Source: Trametopsis cervina
Taxonomy: Eukaryota > Basidiomycota > Agaricomycetes > Polyporales > Irpicaceae
Direction of reading: 5' to 3'
Assembly (NCBI GenBank): GCA_022385755.1
Contig: MU278362.1
Coordinates: forward strand, 326,251 to 390,250
DNA: 64,000 bases
The notes under the pieces were generated by a model. The model saw only the letters and a list, made by a program, of their open reading frames with translations. It made no database searches and was not told the origin of the DNA. Positions 12,841 to 23,639 of the stretch are shown here, piece after piece (within the stretch, counting starts at the first letter, position 1; every line of letters starts with the position of its first letter). The position numbers were made by a program, and so were the translations under genes.

Positions 12841-14277
12841 ATGTCCGCCACGCGCACAGCCACCACCAACAAGAAGTCGTCGGTAAATGGCAAGCAGGGC
12901 TGTTCCTCACAACATCACGCAACGAGCTCCAGCATTCCGCCGTCGCTGACTACTGAAAGACCGAGGCACTCCAAGCGAACAGCGCCGCTGCCGGCTAGCG
13001 CAATTCATTTTGATGGCGGCGAGGTCGATTTCAAACAGGTAAAGCGAGAGTCCTTGAAGAAGCACAACATCGAGGACCTCCAGTGCTCCTACGAGTACGG
13101 CAGCGCAGAATACTTCGACTGCGCTAGGGCCCGCGTAGCCCTCTGGGAGCACGCAACCTACGGCAGGAAAAGGACTGCGGGCAAGGTACTTCATTTCTTC
13201 TTCACCTTTCCGATTCTGCGCTGATTGGCCTTCGTATAGTACGACTTCCTTCCCTTTGAACCTACAGTACGTCGATGGCCATGATCTGTTGCCGTTTTGC
13301 ATTTTAACCTTTTCCCCACAGCGTCAAAGGGCGTCTTGCCCGTTCTGCCCAGGTAAGACGAGGCCGGACCTGAATCGGCATCTTAGGACGCATTTGTGCA
13401 CGGGACAGTACGTTTTATTGCTGCACTTTTCTTTGCACCATGCTGACCATGATCAACAAGTCAACCATACCAATGTAAGTATCCTCAGTGCATAACTTAC
13501 AATGGTTGTGCACAGCGTGGCAGTATGGACAGTCACCTCAGATTCCAGTAGGCCTTACTCATTGTTGTTACCTTGTGGCATGACTCATTCCATTCATGCA
13601 GTGAAAGTAAACTACACCTGTGCCCCTTGGAGATATGCGGCCGCTATTTCATTGATCCAGAGTCACTAGAAACCCACATGCAGACAACACACGAGGCCGC
13701 AAGCAGTAGCACCAATTTCGGAGGTGCCATGGCCGAAGGAACTCAAAACGGCCCCAATCAGATCACGACCGATGCCAAGGGCAAAGGTAGGGCGCAAGCC
13801 AGTCCATCACCGCCCCATAGAAGCCCGACTGCAGTGGTCGGCCCCGCCCCAACGCTCTTCCCTGGGCGTGAACTCCCGCCACTTCCCATTATGCCCGCCA
13901 TGTCCGCATTCCCATGGGCACCCTCGACATCACCCTTCTTTCGGTCCCCCCTGGTTCGCAACGCAAGTCTCCTTACCCTTGCTTACTCCAGAAGCACCTC
14001 ATCTAGATCCAGGCCATCTGGTTCTTCATCGCCACCGACGCCGCCCGCGCCTGCGCCTGAAGTTGATGATGAACTTGTAGGCACAATATATGAGCGGCGC
14101 AACGAAGATTTCATTGCCCAGTACCAGAACGCCTGGCCTCAGTCTTATGGCAGCCATGACCCAGCGACACGGTACAGTGAGGAATCTAACTACTCCGAGC
14201 CCGTCTGGTACTGGGACGCGGCCGCCACCAGTCCTTTGCCGCATCTGGGATCAATGTGGGATGCGGATCGCCAATGA
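12841..14277 (+). CDS. C2H2 zinc-finger protein, putative transcription factor
   Basis: The start at 12841 follows a pyrimidine-rich leader of the kind common before fungal starts. Exon 1 encodes a basic, Ser/Thr-rich N-terminus. Two short introns then lead to a first finger of C2H2 type (CPFCPGKTRPDLNRHLRTH, about 13335-13395). After an intron of roughly 195 bases a second finger follows (CPLEICGRYFIDPESLETHM.. with final HTTH-type spacing, about 13620-13690). The remainder, to a stop at 14275-14277, is Pro/Ser-rich and low-complexity, as in activation or repression regions. The long intron 13409-13602 could hide a small extra exon. Probably nuclear and DNA-binding; target unknown. Confidence 0.75.
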
Positions 14278-14654
14278 GTTGTTGACATGCATGGCCGCAC
14301 CAATAATGTCTCGAGGTTATCTTGTATATCTTTTGTACTCTGCTTATTGTACTTTTTCTAAATTCAATCCCTCGCTTGTCCTCAAAACATGTGTTGATAG
14401 AGTGCCTCCGCGCTCTGCAACGGACAGTCAAGTACAACATCGGACACATGGGCTACACTGTTTCTCGCCTCGAAGTGCTACTCGGCATGTCTATTTATTG
14501 GCACGCAAGAACGCCTAGCATCGCAGCCACGAGTCGTATCACCATTACATTTGGGCAAGGACCGGTGTTGATAGATCTACAACCATTACAATTACAACTG
14601 AAAGTGATTCCAGCCGAACTTCTTTCAATATGGCGCAGCACAAAGCCAGCCTGT
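14278..14654. other. Spacer between convergent genes
   Basis: This is the 3' side of the zinc-finger gene and of the MABP-like gene on the opposite strand. I see no coding frame with support, and no strong repeat or terminator-like structure. Confidence 0.5.
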
Positions 14655-16545
14655 TTATGCACTCTTCCAAATCACGTACAAATGCGACCTCGCTCTGTTC
14701 GAATTGATGTCCTTCGTTATACCCTGCCACCCTGCTGGAAGGGCCTTGATGGGCACATTCGATCGCAACAGCTGTACCTCTGTCACCTTCGCTCGTACCT
14801 TCGCGTCGTACTTCGGCTCAAGGTAGCGGTAGTCCCCACCCGCGCCCTTGGCGAGATCATCAAACGCAAGGTCAGCGATGGTTTGTAGGCTGATTTGGAA
14901 CGACGTTGCGGCAGCGCTGGGGTCTGTGGTGTACTCGGGGACGAGCCACACAAATCTATGAGGGATTATTGGGTTCGTTTGTCCTGAGTCCATTCGTGAA
15001 ACGAAAGACGTGGACTTACTTTCCGCCAAACTGATAATTTATATCAGCACTTTGGCCATCCAGCTCGTACACGGCCTCCTCGGGAGCTTCGTCCAGTTCG
15101 TCGGTATACACCACCTAAGAAGAGTCCTCATCGGCAAAATATAGCAGAAAGACAAACGGACTGACCTTCAAACGGCTGATATATGGCATGGGCCCTCCGT
15201 TAGACTTGAACGGACTGATGCTCGCCAAGGAAGAGAACGACCTGGCTCCCAAAGTCAATATATATAGTAGGATTTCGTGATTGACACATACCACGAGTTC
15301 GTAGACGCGGTCTTCCATACTAGATGCAGGAACCCCTTCGAACGGCCGTTGATGAGGTTGATCACCGAGTACCCATCCCAGCCTGCAGGAGCTGACTTCA
15401 CCAGTCTTTCAGACCGCACGATACCCACTTCGACGATCTTGCTGGCTATCTTGCGATCTGCTCTAGCCACAACATAACGGAACTCGCCTCCGGTACCTTT
15501 GGCTAGGTCGTTGAGCTTCGGTGCTTGATACGGCTGGATAAGCACGTCGAGGGATGTAGCTGCCTTGCTGGGTTCGGTGGTGTATATAGGGGCGAGCCAG
15601 ACATATCTGGTGTGAAGGCGAAAGATCAGATGCGACACTGGTAAATAGAAAGGGAGAGACTCACTTGCCGCCTTCCTGATACGTTATGTCGGAGCTGAGA
15701 CCATGTATCTCGTTGATTGCATCTGCAGGCATGTCGGAAGGGTCTTCTCCATAGCGGACATCGAGCCCTTGGATATATTCCTTCGAAATGATGCTACTTC
15801 TTGTACTGAGATGCCCGCTGCTTCTTACGCTCAGATATCCGCTGACATTTGGTATCGAGAGAAGGGTCCTGGACATTGCCATTGTCAGATAATAGAATGA
15901 GTGCGTGCAGAACAAAAACAGACCTCGACGCTTCCGATGTTGTCTTGAATACAACGTACAACCGCGACTTCCTCCTGCCTTTATTGATATCGCCTGTGAT
16001 CATGTCCCAACCGGACGGGGCACTATTGATAACGCTCTGAGAACGTAAAAGGACGGCGTGCACAATCTTGTTAGGCTCGTCTTCGTCAGACTTGGAGAAT
16101 ATGTATCGATACCCTCCCCCGGCACCTTTGGCAAGATCGTCCATTTTGCTTTCAGACGTCGATTGGACGACAACATGAAAGGATGTGGCTGCGGAACAGA
16201 CATCCTTTGTATATGTGGGAACGAGCCAGACGTGTCTGTGGAAAGCATGATGTCGGAAAAGCCGAGAATTGAGTAAACAGAAGCGTACTTTCCGCCATAG
16301 CCGTGGTTGAGGCTGTTGCTCAGCCCCGTCAGCTCTCGCAAAGCATCTGGTGGTGCATCGGAAGCCGAATCGCCATATTTCACCTTAGTCGCTGTTATTA
16401 GACAAATGACACGCACTTGAGTGTAGGGTATGATGCTCACCTTGAATCCGCTAACGTACTCGCGTTCGTCTGTAGCACCCATCGCGTACCTATGTTGAGG
16501 GTAAGCTCTCAGTTGAGTGGACCGGGAGTCTGTGGTATGGTCCAT
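14655..16545 (-). CDS. Three-module protein with MABP-like beta repeats, function unknown
   Basis: The start is at 16545 (MDHTTDSRSTQLRAYPQ) and the stop at 14655. The same module of about 120-150 residues occurs three times, at about 16460-15945, 15870-15305 and 15235-14655. Each contains, in order, a V-Y-(G/T)-D...A....L.G segment ending GGK, then (F/H/Y)VWL(V/A)P.YT.(D/E)P..AATS, then DLAKG(A/T)GG.(Y/F)RY, then a VxLLRS/VGIVRS-like strand, a PAGW/PSGW turn with (I/V)..DIN, and a closing LYV(V/I)(W/F)K(T/S). The three GG.Y-type blades per module resemble the three-bladed MABP domain of MVB12-type proteins, which binds acidic membranes. Introns fall at equivalent places in the modules, as expected from duplication of an exon set. 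No signal peptide or membrane span is visible. The MABP assignment is by motif resemblance only. Confidence 0.65.
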
Positions 16546-17022
16546 TTGTATGGCTTAACATGCCAAGGAGGCGAGGTTTCAACGAGGCATCATAGGATGG
16601 AATCGTAAGGCCACACTGCATGTAAGCTCAACGATTCATATGCTGATATGAATCGTGACGCAGGACGCCTGCTGTGCAGTGGCGCACTGAACCCTTGAAC
16701 TCTGATAACAATCACGGTGAATGCATACATACCACGCGCCATGGATTAGTCCCTATGCACATAAACGAAAAGGATGAAATGAAATGAAAACCTGTATAGA
16801 GTGAGATGCAGTCAAGAAATGCGGTTTATGGCGATTCTCTCTAGGTTGCCGAGCTTTGTACATATTTGCCCGCAGCTTTGTGGCGTCAGGCATCAAATGT
16901 TCGAGCATTCTCGCTCAAAGAGAGTTCGGAGAAATGATATCGGCATAACATGTCTGGCACAACGATAATATTTATTGCACACCTACGTATTCAAAAAGCA
17001 CACTACGGTACGATTTCCAAGC
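16546..17022. other. Spacer between the MABP-like gene and dynamin copy 2
   Basis: The left part is the promoter side of the MABP-like gene and the right part is the 3' side of dynamin copy 2. No supported gene, repeat or core-promoter element is visible. Confidence 0.5.
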
Positions 17023-20000
17023 TCAGACGGACGCGCTATTCCAAGATTCAGAGAGGGTTTCAAGTTCCGATTGTGTTTTGAGTAGTTCTTCCAATCGGAC
17101 CTGCAACTCTTGCTGATCAGCCACAGTACTCGGATCTTGAGCAACGTAGAAGTCGCATTTAGAAGCAGCCTCGGTCGGATCACTGAGCCCAAGTGCCTTC
17201 AATAAGTAAGGTAGCGAATTCTCAGCGAACGGATACAACAGCTCGTGGTTCAGCGCCAGCGGTACGTTATCGATAATGCGCTGACCCAGAACGTCAATAT
17301 TGCCATTGGATACACTTGTTTGAGGGACGTACCTTGTATGCCACGTTGAAATACGCGCGTACTTCCGCCATGACAAGCAGCTCGGCCTCGTACTGGTCTT
17401 TGGGTTTCTGGTCGTCAGAATCTGCAAGTGCGATGCCACTGAAGCGGAGCTGTTTATTGCCATACGAGCCAAGAGCCCCTTCAGATTGTTCTTTCCCGCT
17501 CAGGTCGCTTGTATCAGACGACGTCGTGGAATCATTGGGAGGTTGCCCAGTGGATGGTTTTACTCCCGACGCAAGACCTTGATCGGACGACATATAGGGG
17601 CCCTTTCGGCCATCTTGATAATCCCTCAGGCGCAATTCCTGTAATTGTATTATTCAGCATTAGAGCGGTGTAGAAGAAGAGGGGATAGACCTCATGAGAC
17701 CAGGAAGAAAGGTGTTCAAGACCAGCTACGGACTGGAAGATAGTTTCAGGCACCTGTTCGCACACTGGCTTCTGAAATCCCGGCAATACCGACGAGGTAC
17801 CCGGGCTGGCATAACGAAGCTCTTCCGGAAGCAATGGCTGGGTCTGTTCAGGAGGGTACACTATTATGACCGGAAGCGCAGGGCTTGGTGTACTATTTGC
17901 ACGGGAACGGCGCTTCGATTTCCGAGATATGAGGGAGGAACGAGGCGGCGCCACGATACGTGCTTGCTCCACTTTGTATTGAGCGAAAAATGTCTCCTTT
18001 GCAGTAAGTAAGTAGTGGTCATTCTGCGTGTACGCGCCCGACTCGTATTTCATGAATTTCTGAAGTTGCGCCGTGGCTTCAGCATACCTTAGCTGTACTA
18101 AAGCCTCAATGGCTTTCCTGAGACGTCCACAAGTCAGTAGGGAACTCATGTTTAAAAAGAATGACCGACGTCACGGCGGCACGTAGATGCTGATGTGCAC
18201 CGAATTTGGCGTCCGTCAAGCTCTCGATAGTCTTCCGGAGAGATTGTACAGAGCGGTGGGCACAACTGTTAACGATACTTGGCCAGGTTTGCTCAAACTC
18301 CTTGACAAAGACGATTTTTGCAGCGTATGGGATGTTACCCGGGAGTTCATCGGCTGTGAGGCTAAATAACATCATTGATGTGAACATGGTCTATTTCATT
18401 TGACCCGGGTGAGTAGGAGGACGTCAAATACCTCTGGATCCTATTCCGTACATCAACGAGTGAGATTTGTTTTCCGGTATCGATAAACTGCGGTGCCTCT
18501 CCGTCGTCTACAGTAAGCAGTTCTTGTGATATCTGGGCGCGATCGAGCTTGGAAACGGAAGGAACAAATAATGGAGCCGTGTTGCGGACGTCGCTTTTGA
18601 AAGTGGCGTATATCTTGCGGCTATGTTGGATCAAGCTTGCGGTGCTGGACTGGCCATCGGCCATAGTACGTAGTTCTGTACAGAACTCGTGGAGAAGATT
18701 AAGAATAAGGCCGAACGGCTCAGATATGGGCGGCTGCGGGGTTTTATGCAATCTTTTCGTAAAGACTTCTCGCAGCCGCTGCATCTCTGTCGTAAGTGCT
18801 TGAAAGCTACAGAAGCCAAGAATGAGCGTAGGCTGCGAAAAAGCCATAAGCGACATCACCTTTCAGCTGTCATCTGGGAGAGATGTCCACTCAGAGCTGC
18901 GACTACATTATCAGCTCCGAATCGCGCTAGATGAGTGGAGAAGCCCGGAAGAAATGTGCTGTCAACGGTAACGCTAGCGTGCTCATGCGCGACGTGAGAC
19001 CTTCCGTCATCTTCGTTTGGCTGGAGCATACAAAAATACCCAAGTTTCAGGGGTAAGCGGCGGCCCTCGATAAAATCGAGCCAAAGCGACTGCGTTGATC
19101 CGGGGAGGATATTATCGACCTTCGTGATTATTACACCTGCTCTCATCGGTAAGAATGATTATAAAAGAAGAGCGCAACCTTGAAGCATACCCATCGTCCT
19201 TTGACCGTGAGGGTCGGCTTGTTGAGCGAGCTGCATCGCTTTCTGCTTCTCTGGTTCGTCTAGACATATTAAGTGAGCACAGAGTGATACAACAGGGATG
19301 CAGCATACCACTCGCTGACAAAGCCACGAGAACGATATCGTTCCCTTTGATACAAGACGAGACGAGCTCCTCAACCCCACCAGCAATATCTGCGTTACCA
19401 TTCTGGTCTAAACCTGATAGTAGACGTCAAGGAAACATTCACGTGAGCAGCGTAAGTCGCACCTGGCAGATCAATGAATGCAAGGTTTGTCATATTGGGT
19501 GCGGATAGGTCGATGCAGACAACGTTGCGAGAATACTGTAGTTGGACCTTTGCGAAGAGTTGCAGTTCCTCGAACGTCAGTTCAACGAAACGATCGATGT
19601 CCTTATCCTGGGTGAGAGCGGCTGCTTGTGCGCGTCGGAGCATGAGCTCCACGTCAGCTTTGTCTGTAATGCGACCACCAAAGGGTGTTTCACGTATGCC
19701 CGCCACATGCGAACCGTTGCTTGGAGCCTCCCACCGAATATATATCTGACAGGACCACTGCTGAGTGCCCCCACTGGTAGACATGCGATATTCGATGGGA
19801 CATCGTGAGTTGATGCCCGCATCTTGAGGAACGGTAACCTTTGGCAAGCGGACATTCAGCGTATCAAACATCGAGAGGCGACACACAACCTACACCGGAT
19901 ATAGCTTCAACAAGGATCGACTTGTCAGCACTTTGGTCTCCGATGACGACCACGCGAGGGAAGTCCAAATCCTTTGCTCTGCGACATCCTTATGTAAGTG

Positions 20001-20112
20001 GAAGGATATGCATACAGTGGGCGACAGAGCTTACCCAATGGCTCTCAGGCGATCTATGAGAGAGATATGCTTTTGGCGTTGTTCGGCATACGAGGTCTCA
20101 GCAAACGACATT
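17023..20112 (-). CDS. Mx/dynamin-like large GTPase, copy 2, with altered P-loop and switch I
   Basis: Collinear paralogue of the gene at 6.1-9.2 kb with introns at matching positions and an open frame from ATG at 20112 (MSFAETSYAEQRQKH) to the stop at 17023. It has the dynamin GTPase domain, stalk (ELPGNIPYAAK, SSWSHEELRLRDYQDG) and GED-like end (MAEVRAYFNVAYKRIIDN), with no PH or proline-rich domain. G3 DLPG and G4 TKVD are present. The P-loop reads GDQSADKSI, so the glycine before the lysine of GxxxxGKS is aspartate. Switch I reads GINSRCP, with serine for the conserved threonine of GTCTRCP in copy 1. Both changes would be expected to weaken nucleotide binding or hydrolysis. This could be a pseudo-GTPase or an early pseudogene. 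A Ser/Thr-rich insertion replaces part of the stalk seen in copy 1. Confidence 0.82.
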
Positions 20113-20660
20113 GTGCGAGCGGTTGATGTTGTGCCACCCAGTCTCTCGTCTCGTCTATAAGAGACGGTCGGTCCCGGTCAAGTTTTACTATTGACTCCGT
20201 ACACTTTTGACTCCGTGCACGGCGACTACATCGTGGCCGCATCCTGGCCGCACTGAGTCCACCTGGCAATTGTGTTTGAAACAAGAGCATTGGTCAAGAA
20301 CGATGACATGAAAGCAGGGCAGCGTGCGGGCGGGATTTCCTTAATAGGAAAATCGCGCTCATCCGCTTGCTAAGTCTCACGCTCTCCTTGACAATGCCCA
20401 AGCACCTGCTCATAAAGACAGCATAAGATCAATCACATAAGTTACTTACTTAAACAGTATCAGTGTTCACATCAGGGCTAGAGTATAAAAAGAGTCCGGG
20501 ATGGGACGCAATAACCTTACAATTTCCTACAATCGTCAAAGTGGCTACATCGTCTCTCCTACGGCTCGCAGCCTCAAACAACCTCAAGCGCAAGCTCCCG
20601 ATTAGTCCTATCCAGCGCATCACATCGTCTTCGGTACACAAACCAGCGCAATCAGACAGT
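20113..20660. other. Divergent promoter region, dynamin copy 2 / pirin
   Basis: The two genes diverge from here. A TATA element for the pirin gene lies at 20484-20492. The pirin frame stays open upstream of its ATG with an Arg/Ser/Leu-rich stretch, but the only start codons there are non-AUG. I see no other gene. Confidence 0.55.
20484..20492 (+). promoter_or_regulatory. TATA box of the pirin gene
   Basis: TATAAAAAG lies 169 bases before the pirin ATG. If transcription starts about 30-60 bases downstream, 20661 is the first in-frame ATG of the message. Confidence 0.5.
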
Positions 20661-21643
20661 ATGAGTATCAAGTTCATCCCTCGTCCCAGTGCAGAGCGTG
20701 GTCAAGCAAATCATGGATGGCTGCGAACATTCCATACCTTCTCGTTTGCGATGTGAGTTCTAGTATTGTATTCTCGGGGATATTACGTACTGACCTTTCA
20801 TACGATAGGTATAGTGACTATAGCCACGACCAATGGGGCTCGCTTCGTGTGCTGAACGAAGATCGAGTCGATGCTTACACAGGCTTCGGTACACATGGAC
20901 ATCGCGAATTTGAGATCTTCTCATATGTCGTCTCTGGGGAGCTCGAACAGTGAGTTTTGCTTGTTCAGTGTTTATAGACATCAAACTCATGCACGCAATC
21001 TTACAGCGGCGATTCCATGGGCAATCGTGAGGTCTTGAAGCGCGGTGATCTGCAGATGACTTCTGCAGGCACCGGTATCCGACATAGTGAGAAGGCTCAT
21101 GGGAAGAAAGAAGTCCATTTCTTGCAGATATGGAGCCTACCGTCCACGCGGGGACTCACTCCCCAGTACTTCACTCGGTATGTCCAGCAGTAAGAGAGGC
21201 AGATAAAACACTGATCGCTGCTCCTATGTTGCCCCTCCAGTCACTTCACCGATGAAGATAAGACAGACAAGTGGGCTCACATCGTTGCGCCTGTCGGTAC
21301 AGAAGGCGTCGTGGAGAAGCGGGAAGCGAATGGCCCGGCACCTGTCCATTCCCCGCTATCACTATATGCTTCTCTCATCTCACCATCCACGACTCTTTCA
21401 CATACTCTCCTCAAAACATCTACTGGCCAGCCCAGCAAAGCTTATATTCACCTTGTGCAGACGTCTGGGTACAACCCTCGTCAGCCCGACGGCGCTCAGA
21501 TTACTGTGAGCGGGTCAGATGGTAGCTCTCTGGAGTTAAGAGAAGGAGACGGTGTTTACATCAGTGGAGACGCTGGACAGTCGTTGACAGTGCACAACAG
21601 CGGTGATCGTGTCGCGGAGGTGTTACTCTTCGACGTTGAGTAA
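20661..21643 (+). CDS. Pirin (iron-binding bicupin)
   Basis: Pirins are Fe-binding bicupins; the nuclear form acts as a redox-dependent transcription co-regulator and some have quercetin dioxygenase activity. The start at 20661 (MSIKFIPRPSAERG) leads into NHGWLRTFHTFSFA, the standard pirin opening. Iron-ligand motifs are visible: the two histidines of GTHGHREFE and the His/Glu of GIRHSE. The C-terminal cupin (SKAYIHLVQTSGY, REGDGVYISG) ends LLFDVE. Four exons are joined at about 20757/20811, 20950/21006 and 21180/21240 by introns of about 54-62 bases. Length, about 270-290 residues, fits the family. The segment VSGELEHGDSMGN shows that the exon joint through the metal site is in frame. Confidence 0.9.
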
Positions 21644-22033
21644 ATAGATTCATTGGATTTCAATGTTATATACTCGTAGCAGTAATATAGTTCGCGTGTA
21701 TAATGAGATATTTCGGTCCATTTACGTTCTGTCTTACATCCTCGTCGCCGCACTCATAAGTGTCGTATTGATTGTCGTTCTTGGCAGCTATAGTGGAGCA
21801 CGTCGCAACGCGGATGAAGTCGCACTGCAAGCAGGTTGTACTTTATTGCGATAATCCGTAAATCCGCCTCACAGAGGACAGGAGTAAAGAGTACGAATAA
21901 CTGTCATATTCTGAAGCAGGTTGTGGAATGTGCCTTGTAGGGATCATAGCTTGGAGGGTGAAGACGGTGCACTTCTCAACTCCTTTGATTCCACATAGAG
22001 AATGGTCCGTCGAGGCCAATAATGTGTACTATC
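21644..22033. other. Spacer downstream of pirin; right part belongs to a duplicated unit
   Basis: The part from about 21840 to 22033 is the 3' flank of the first eight-finger gene and resembles 23440-23640, the 3' flank of the second (shared strings such as ACAGAGGA and CTCAACTCCT.TGATTCCACA). No gene is seen. Confidence 0.5.
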
Positions 22034-23001
22034 TCATCCCGCCGTCAACCGTCTCATACCTTGCATGATATCATCCAACCCGCCAGCCATCCGCTTGCGG
22101 AACCTCGTCACTCCGCACTCACTTCTCTCAACGTGATGCAAGAGCGCGCTAAGTGTCTTGAAGTGCGTGTCGCACCCGTTGAACTGTTCGGGGCAACGGT
22201 AAATCTTGTCTGCGTGCGCCGGGCTTCCAAGATGGTTATTCAGAGCAGAGAGAGCGCGGAAGGTCTTGTGGCAGAGGTAGCATTCGTAGGCGTAGCCGTT
22301 CCATGCCTCTACGGTAGCCCAAGTCTCGACAACCTCTGGCTCGTCATAGTATCCAAGAAGATGCGAGGGGTCGGTGATGACGTTGTCTCGGTCGTACCGG
22401 ACGGCGAGAGTGTTGACGTGCTGGCGCGTCATGCCTGACCGACATGCGCCTGATTCGAGGTGGAGGAGGAGATCGGCATGGGAGACGAAGGATTTGTTGC
22501 ATCGTTTCCCCGGGCACTGCCTGGTCCTCGGGTTGTGAGTGGCTGACGTATTGAGATGCATGTTGAGACCGTGTTCGGTATTGAACACGCGATCGCAACT
22601 GTCGCAATACCATTGTACCTCGTGTACCGCGCGTTCGTGGTCATCTAACCCTTGTGCACTCCCGAATACCTGATAGCGAAAGGAGTGCTCAGTTGGTTAA
22701 TCGAATGTAATTAATTTGTTTTTGCCATGACACGCACCTTCTCGCAATCTGCACAGTAGTAATGCTCGCTCTCGTAGTGACTTGTCAGATCCTCGTCATA
22801 GTCGAAGTGTTCGTCGCAGTGCCAACAATAAGCGTGTTCATCACTTTCGATGTAATGGTCCGTTAAGTCATCCTCAGTGGAAAACTCCTCGTCACAATCA
22901 TCGCAGGAATAGACTCGGTGTTGCACAGACGTGTTCAGATGCTGCTGGAGACCGCTGAACTTGGTGAACCATCTATCGCACGTCTCGCAGTAGTGCGACA
23001 T
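22034..23001 (-). CDS. Eight-finger C2H2 zinc-finger protein, paralogue A
   Basis: Two exons, 23001-22738 and 22669-22034, with a GT..AG intron of 68 bases. I chose the ATG giving MSHYCETCDRWF because the paralogue B begins MLYYCDICDKGF at the equivalent place; an in-frame ATG 13 codons upstream is possible. There are eight C2H2-like units with little linker, among them YCETCDRWF..H, YSCDDCDEEF..H, YCWHCDEHF..H, WYCDSCDRVF..H, CPGKRCNKSFV.., YECYLCHKTF..H and YRCPEQFNGCDTHF... Two late units end in cysteine rather than the second histidine (LHLESGAC, HHVERSEC). The intron lies inside finger 4 (CADCEK / VFGSAQGL), so correct splicing is needed for that finger. Regular short fingers suggest nucleic acid or protein binding; target unknown. 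Confidence 0.82.
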
Positions 23002-23639
23002 TCCTATCAGACTCCAAATGTCAGTGCGAGGACTCAACATAACAAAATGGCTTACCCAAGAGTTGGGAGGGGTGTGGCACGGCTACGAACCATTCCACCC
23101 CCTGGAGAGCTATATGTATGAAACTCGGAAACTAGTCGTACGTAACTTAGGTGCCTCTCGACTGCCAGAGACTCCTATGGGCCATCAGATCTGCAGAGAT
23201 GTTACATACACAGGGTTCTTGAAGCGGGCCTCACGGCGGGTCCAATTTCCTTTACACAGGGAAATAAAGTTTAGGGGGAGAACGAACATCAATACGCGGT
23301 CCACTAGTGGCATAGTTCGGACGTACCGAGTGTCACCCGGCCACTAACGCTTGACGAACAATCCGCAGCAGACCTTCTTGGACGTTATAGGATAACTTCT
23401 ACCATGTGGCGTCCGTCTCCCAGCAATGATACATTCGGTAGCGAAAGAACTCGCCTTACAGAGGATGTGAGCAAAATTACAAGTATTTATTGGATTTTGG
23501 GATAGCTGGTGGGATGCAGCCTGACCTTGGAAGAAGAACGGCTTGTACGGCGAAGATTGTGTCTCCATCTCAACTCCTATGATTCCACAAAAAGAATGTC
23601 AATCATAATCTGGGTGGGCCAACATTGTTCCTGTCTCAT
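23002..23639. other. Promoter of paralogue A and 3' flank of paralogue B
   Basis: This holds the upstream region of paralogue A on the minus strand, including two blocks shared with the promoter of paralogue B (23101-23120 and 23291-23310), then the 3' flank of paralogue B. No supported gene is present. Confidence 0.55.
23291..23310 (-). promoter_or_regulatory. Conserved upstream block of paralogue A
   Basis: These 20 bases are identical to 24864-24883, at about -290 from the paralogue A start and about -272 from the paralogue B start, within sequence that has otherwise diverged. The core ACGCGGTCC is a plausible protein-binding site. This may be a retained regulatory element or chance conservation. 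Confidence 0.4.

Larger units (their letters stand above)
21840..23340 (-). repeat. Tandem duplication, unit 1
   Basis: This unit comprises the 3' flank, coding region and at least 340 bases of promoter of the first eight-finger gene. It is collinear with 23440-24960. Identity is highest in the coding exon after the intron and in short promoter blocks. The limits are approximate because the flanks fade gradually. Confidence 0.65.
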
